Position numbers and translations under genes: made by a program. This document shows, piece by piece, positions 63,382 to 64,000 of a DNA stretch of 64,000 bases. Within the stretch, counting starts at the first letter, position 1, and each line of letters starts with the position of its first letter. The DNA is from Zeimonas sp050187175 (lineage in GTDB: Bacteria; Pseudomonadota; Gammaproteobacteria; Burkholderiales; Burkholderiaceae_E): NCBI GenBank assembly GCA_050187175.1, contig JBFWXS010000013.1, positions 1-64,000 on the forward strand, written 5' to 3'. Below the pieces are notes generated by a model. That model made no database searches, was not told where the DNA came from, and saw only the letters and a list, made by a program, of their open reading frames with translations.

Positions 63382-64000
63382 ATGACGCCGATCGACCGTT
63401 CCCGCTTTCCCAAGGTAGCCGCCGTGGTTGCCGCCATGTCCGCGCTGGTGGCCGTCACCGCCTTCGGCACGGCGCCGCTGCGCGACGTCGACCTGCCGCC
63501 GATCCAGACCGTCATCGAGGCCGTGCCGCTGGCGCCGCACGCCGGCGAACGCTTCGACAGCTTCGTCCAGACCGAGCGCATCCAGCGCGGCGAGACGCTG
63601 TCGTCGCTGCTGAACCGGCTCGGCGCCACCGACAACCAGTTCCACCGCTTCGTCGCCACCTACCCCGGCGCACGCAAGCTGCTGCAGCTGCAGACCGGCC
63701 GCACCGTCACCGCCGAGATCGACGCCGCCGGCCGCGTCCAGAACTTCCAGTACCGCTACGGCAACCTCGAAGACGGCGCCGCCACGCCGGCCCGCCGCCT
63801 GACCGTCCGCCGCGACGGCGATTCGCTGACCATCAGCGAGGAACAGGTGCCGGTCGAGCGCTTCGTCGCGATGGGCTCGGTCGAGATCCGCAGCTCGCTG
63901 TTCGCCGCCACCGACGCCGCCGGCATTCCCGAGGCGGTGGCGACGCAGATCGCCGACATCCTCGACGGCGAAGTCGACTTCAAGCGCGACCTGCGCCGCG
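63382..64000 (+). CDS. M23 family peptidase (MepM-like), N-terminal part
   Basis: 206 codons visible; runs off the window. A membrane anchor/signal lies at residues about 11-30 (VAAVVAAMSALVAVTAF). Then FVQTERIQRGETLSSLLNRLGA, the LysM/OapA-like segment that precedes the catalytic LytM domain in MepM-type murein endopeptidases, and VEIRSSLFAATDAAGIPEAVATQIADI. The catalytic HxGxD/HxH motifs would be beyond the edge. Divergence from tyrS is a widely conserved arrangement. Confidence 0.88.
   Translation, partial: MTPIDRSRFPKVAAVVAAMSALVAVTAFGTAPLRDVDLPPIQTVIEAVPLAPHAGERFDSFVQTERIQRGETLSSLLNRLGATDNQFHRFVATYPGARKLLQLQTGRTVTAEIDAAGRVQNFQYRYGNLEDGAATPARRLTVRRDGDSLTISEEQVPVERFVAMGSVEIRSSLFAATDAAGIPEAVATQIADILDGEVDFKRDLRR

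Overview
High-GC betaproteobacterial chromosome, most likely order Burkholderiales. The call rests on gene content and order: yqgE/ruvX/pyrR-pyrB-pyrC', recA-recX near DUF2889-sucCD-terC-pilA, a ribBA lacking the cyclohydrolase zinc site, ribD-ribE/ribBX-ribH-nusB-thiL-pgpA-pncC, and two orphan Bug (TctC-type) binding proteins. No rRNA, tRNA, CRISPR array or insertion sequence was found. The sequence is a scaffold with three runs of exactly 100 N. Two of them are flanked by identical 127-bp copies, i.e. unmerged contig ends rather than missing sequence.

Layout. 1-2649 (-): ruvX-pyrR-pyrB-pyrC', a pyrimidine operon whose last gene encodes a zinc-site-less dihydroorotase. 2764-6230: a three-gene surface glycosylation cassette (GT2, GtrA-like flippase, GT-C-like membrane protein) lying between ruvX and yqgE. 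6291-7802: photolyase. 7768-18635 (-): a Chp/Pil chemosensory operon for type IV pili (rubredoxin, pilG, pilH, pilI, pilJ, chpA). chpA is one 2184-codon gene once the false gap is closed. 18822-22594 (+): thiE and a DUF2868/DUF3482 GTPase pair. 22827-29868 (+): catabolic island 1, with a LysR regulator, GST, a 6-oxocamphor-hydrolase-like crotonase, a Rieske oxygenase, a SnoaL-like protein, a Bug receptor, an APH-type kinase and a broken CaiB CoA-transferase.

29915-34681 (-): two type IV pilins (pilA with a sigma-54 promoter and a terminator) beside an FHA / CHASE2-adenylate cyclase / cyclic-nucleotide phosphodiesterase operon. In Pseudomonas the Chp pathway acts through cAMP, so this window may hold sensor, second-messenger enzymes and pilin together. 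34811-38240 (-): terC, sucD, sucC, DUF2889. 38648-44302 (+): catabolic island 2 (IclR, VOC protein, alpha/beta hydrolase, Bug receptor, FAD monooxygenase). 44282-44924 (-): toxin-antitoxin pair with a perfect palindromic operator. 45034-50956 (-): recX, recA (SOS box), pncC, pgpA, thiL, nusB, ribH, ribBX. 51078-54122: conserved hypothetical gene, MFS transporter, two small hydrophilic proteins beside the third gap, and a PQ-loop protein. 54222-55956 (-): ribE, ribD. 56184-58022 (+): a TPP-dependent acetolactate-synthase-like enzyme. 58095-60112 (-): nrdR and glyA, the latter behind a ZTP/ZMP riboswitch. 60190-63201 (-): tyrS-dtd-PEBP-phosphoglycerate mutase-like operon. 63382-64000 (+): start of an M23 peptidase gene.

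The window reads as a conserved housekeeping backbone interrupted by accessory blocks. Several conserved proteins carry low-complexity inserts or tails, and short tandem repeats with 15- or 17-bp periods recur in genes and promoters.
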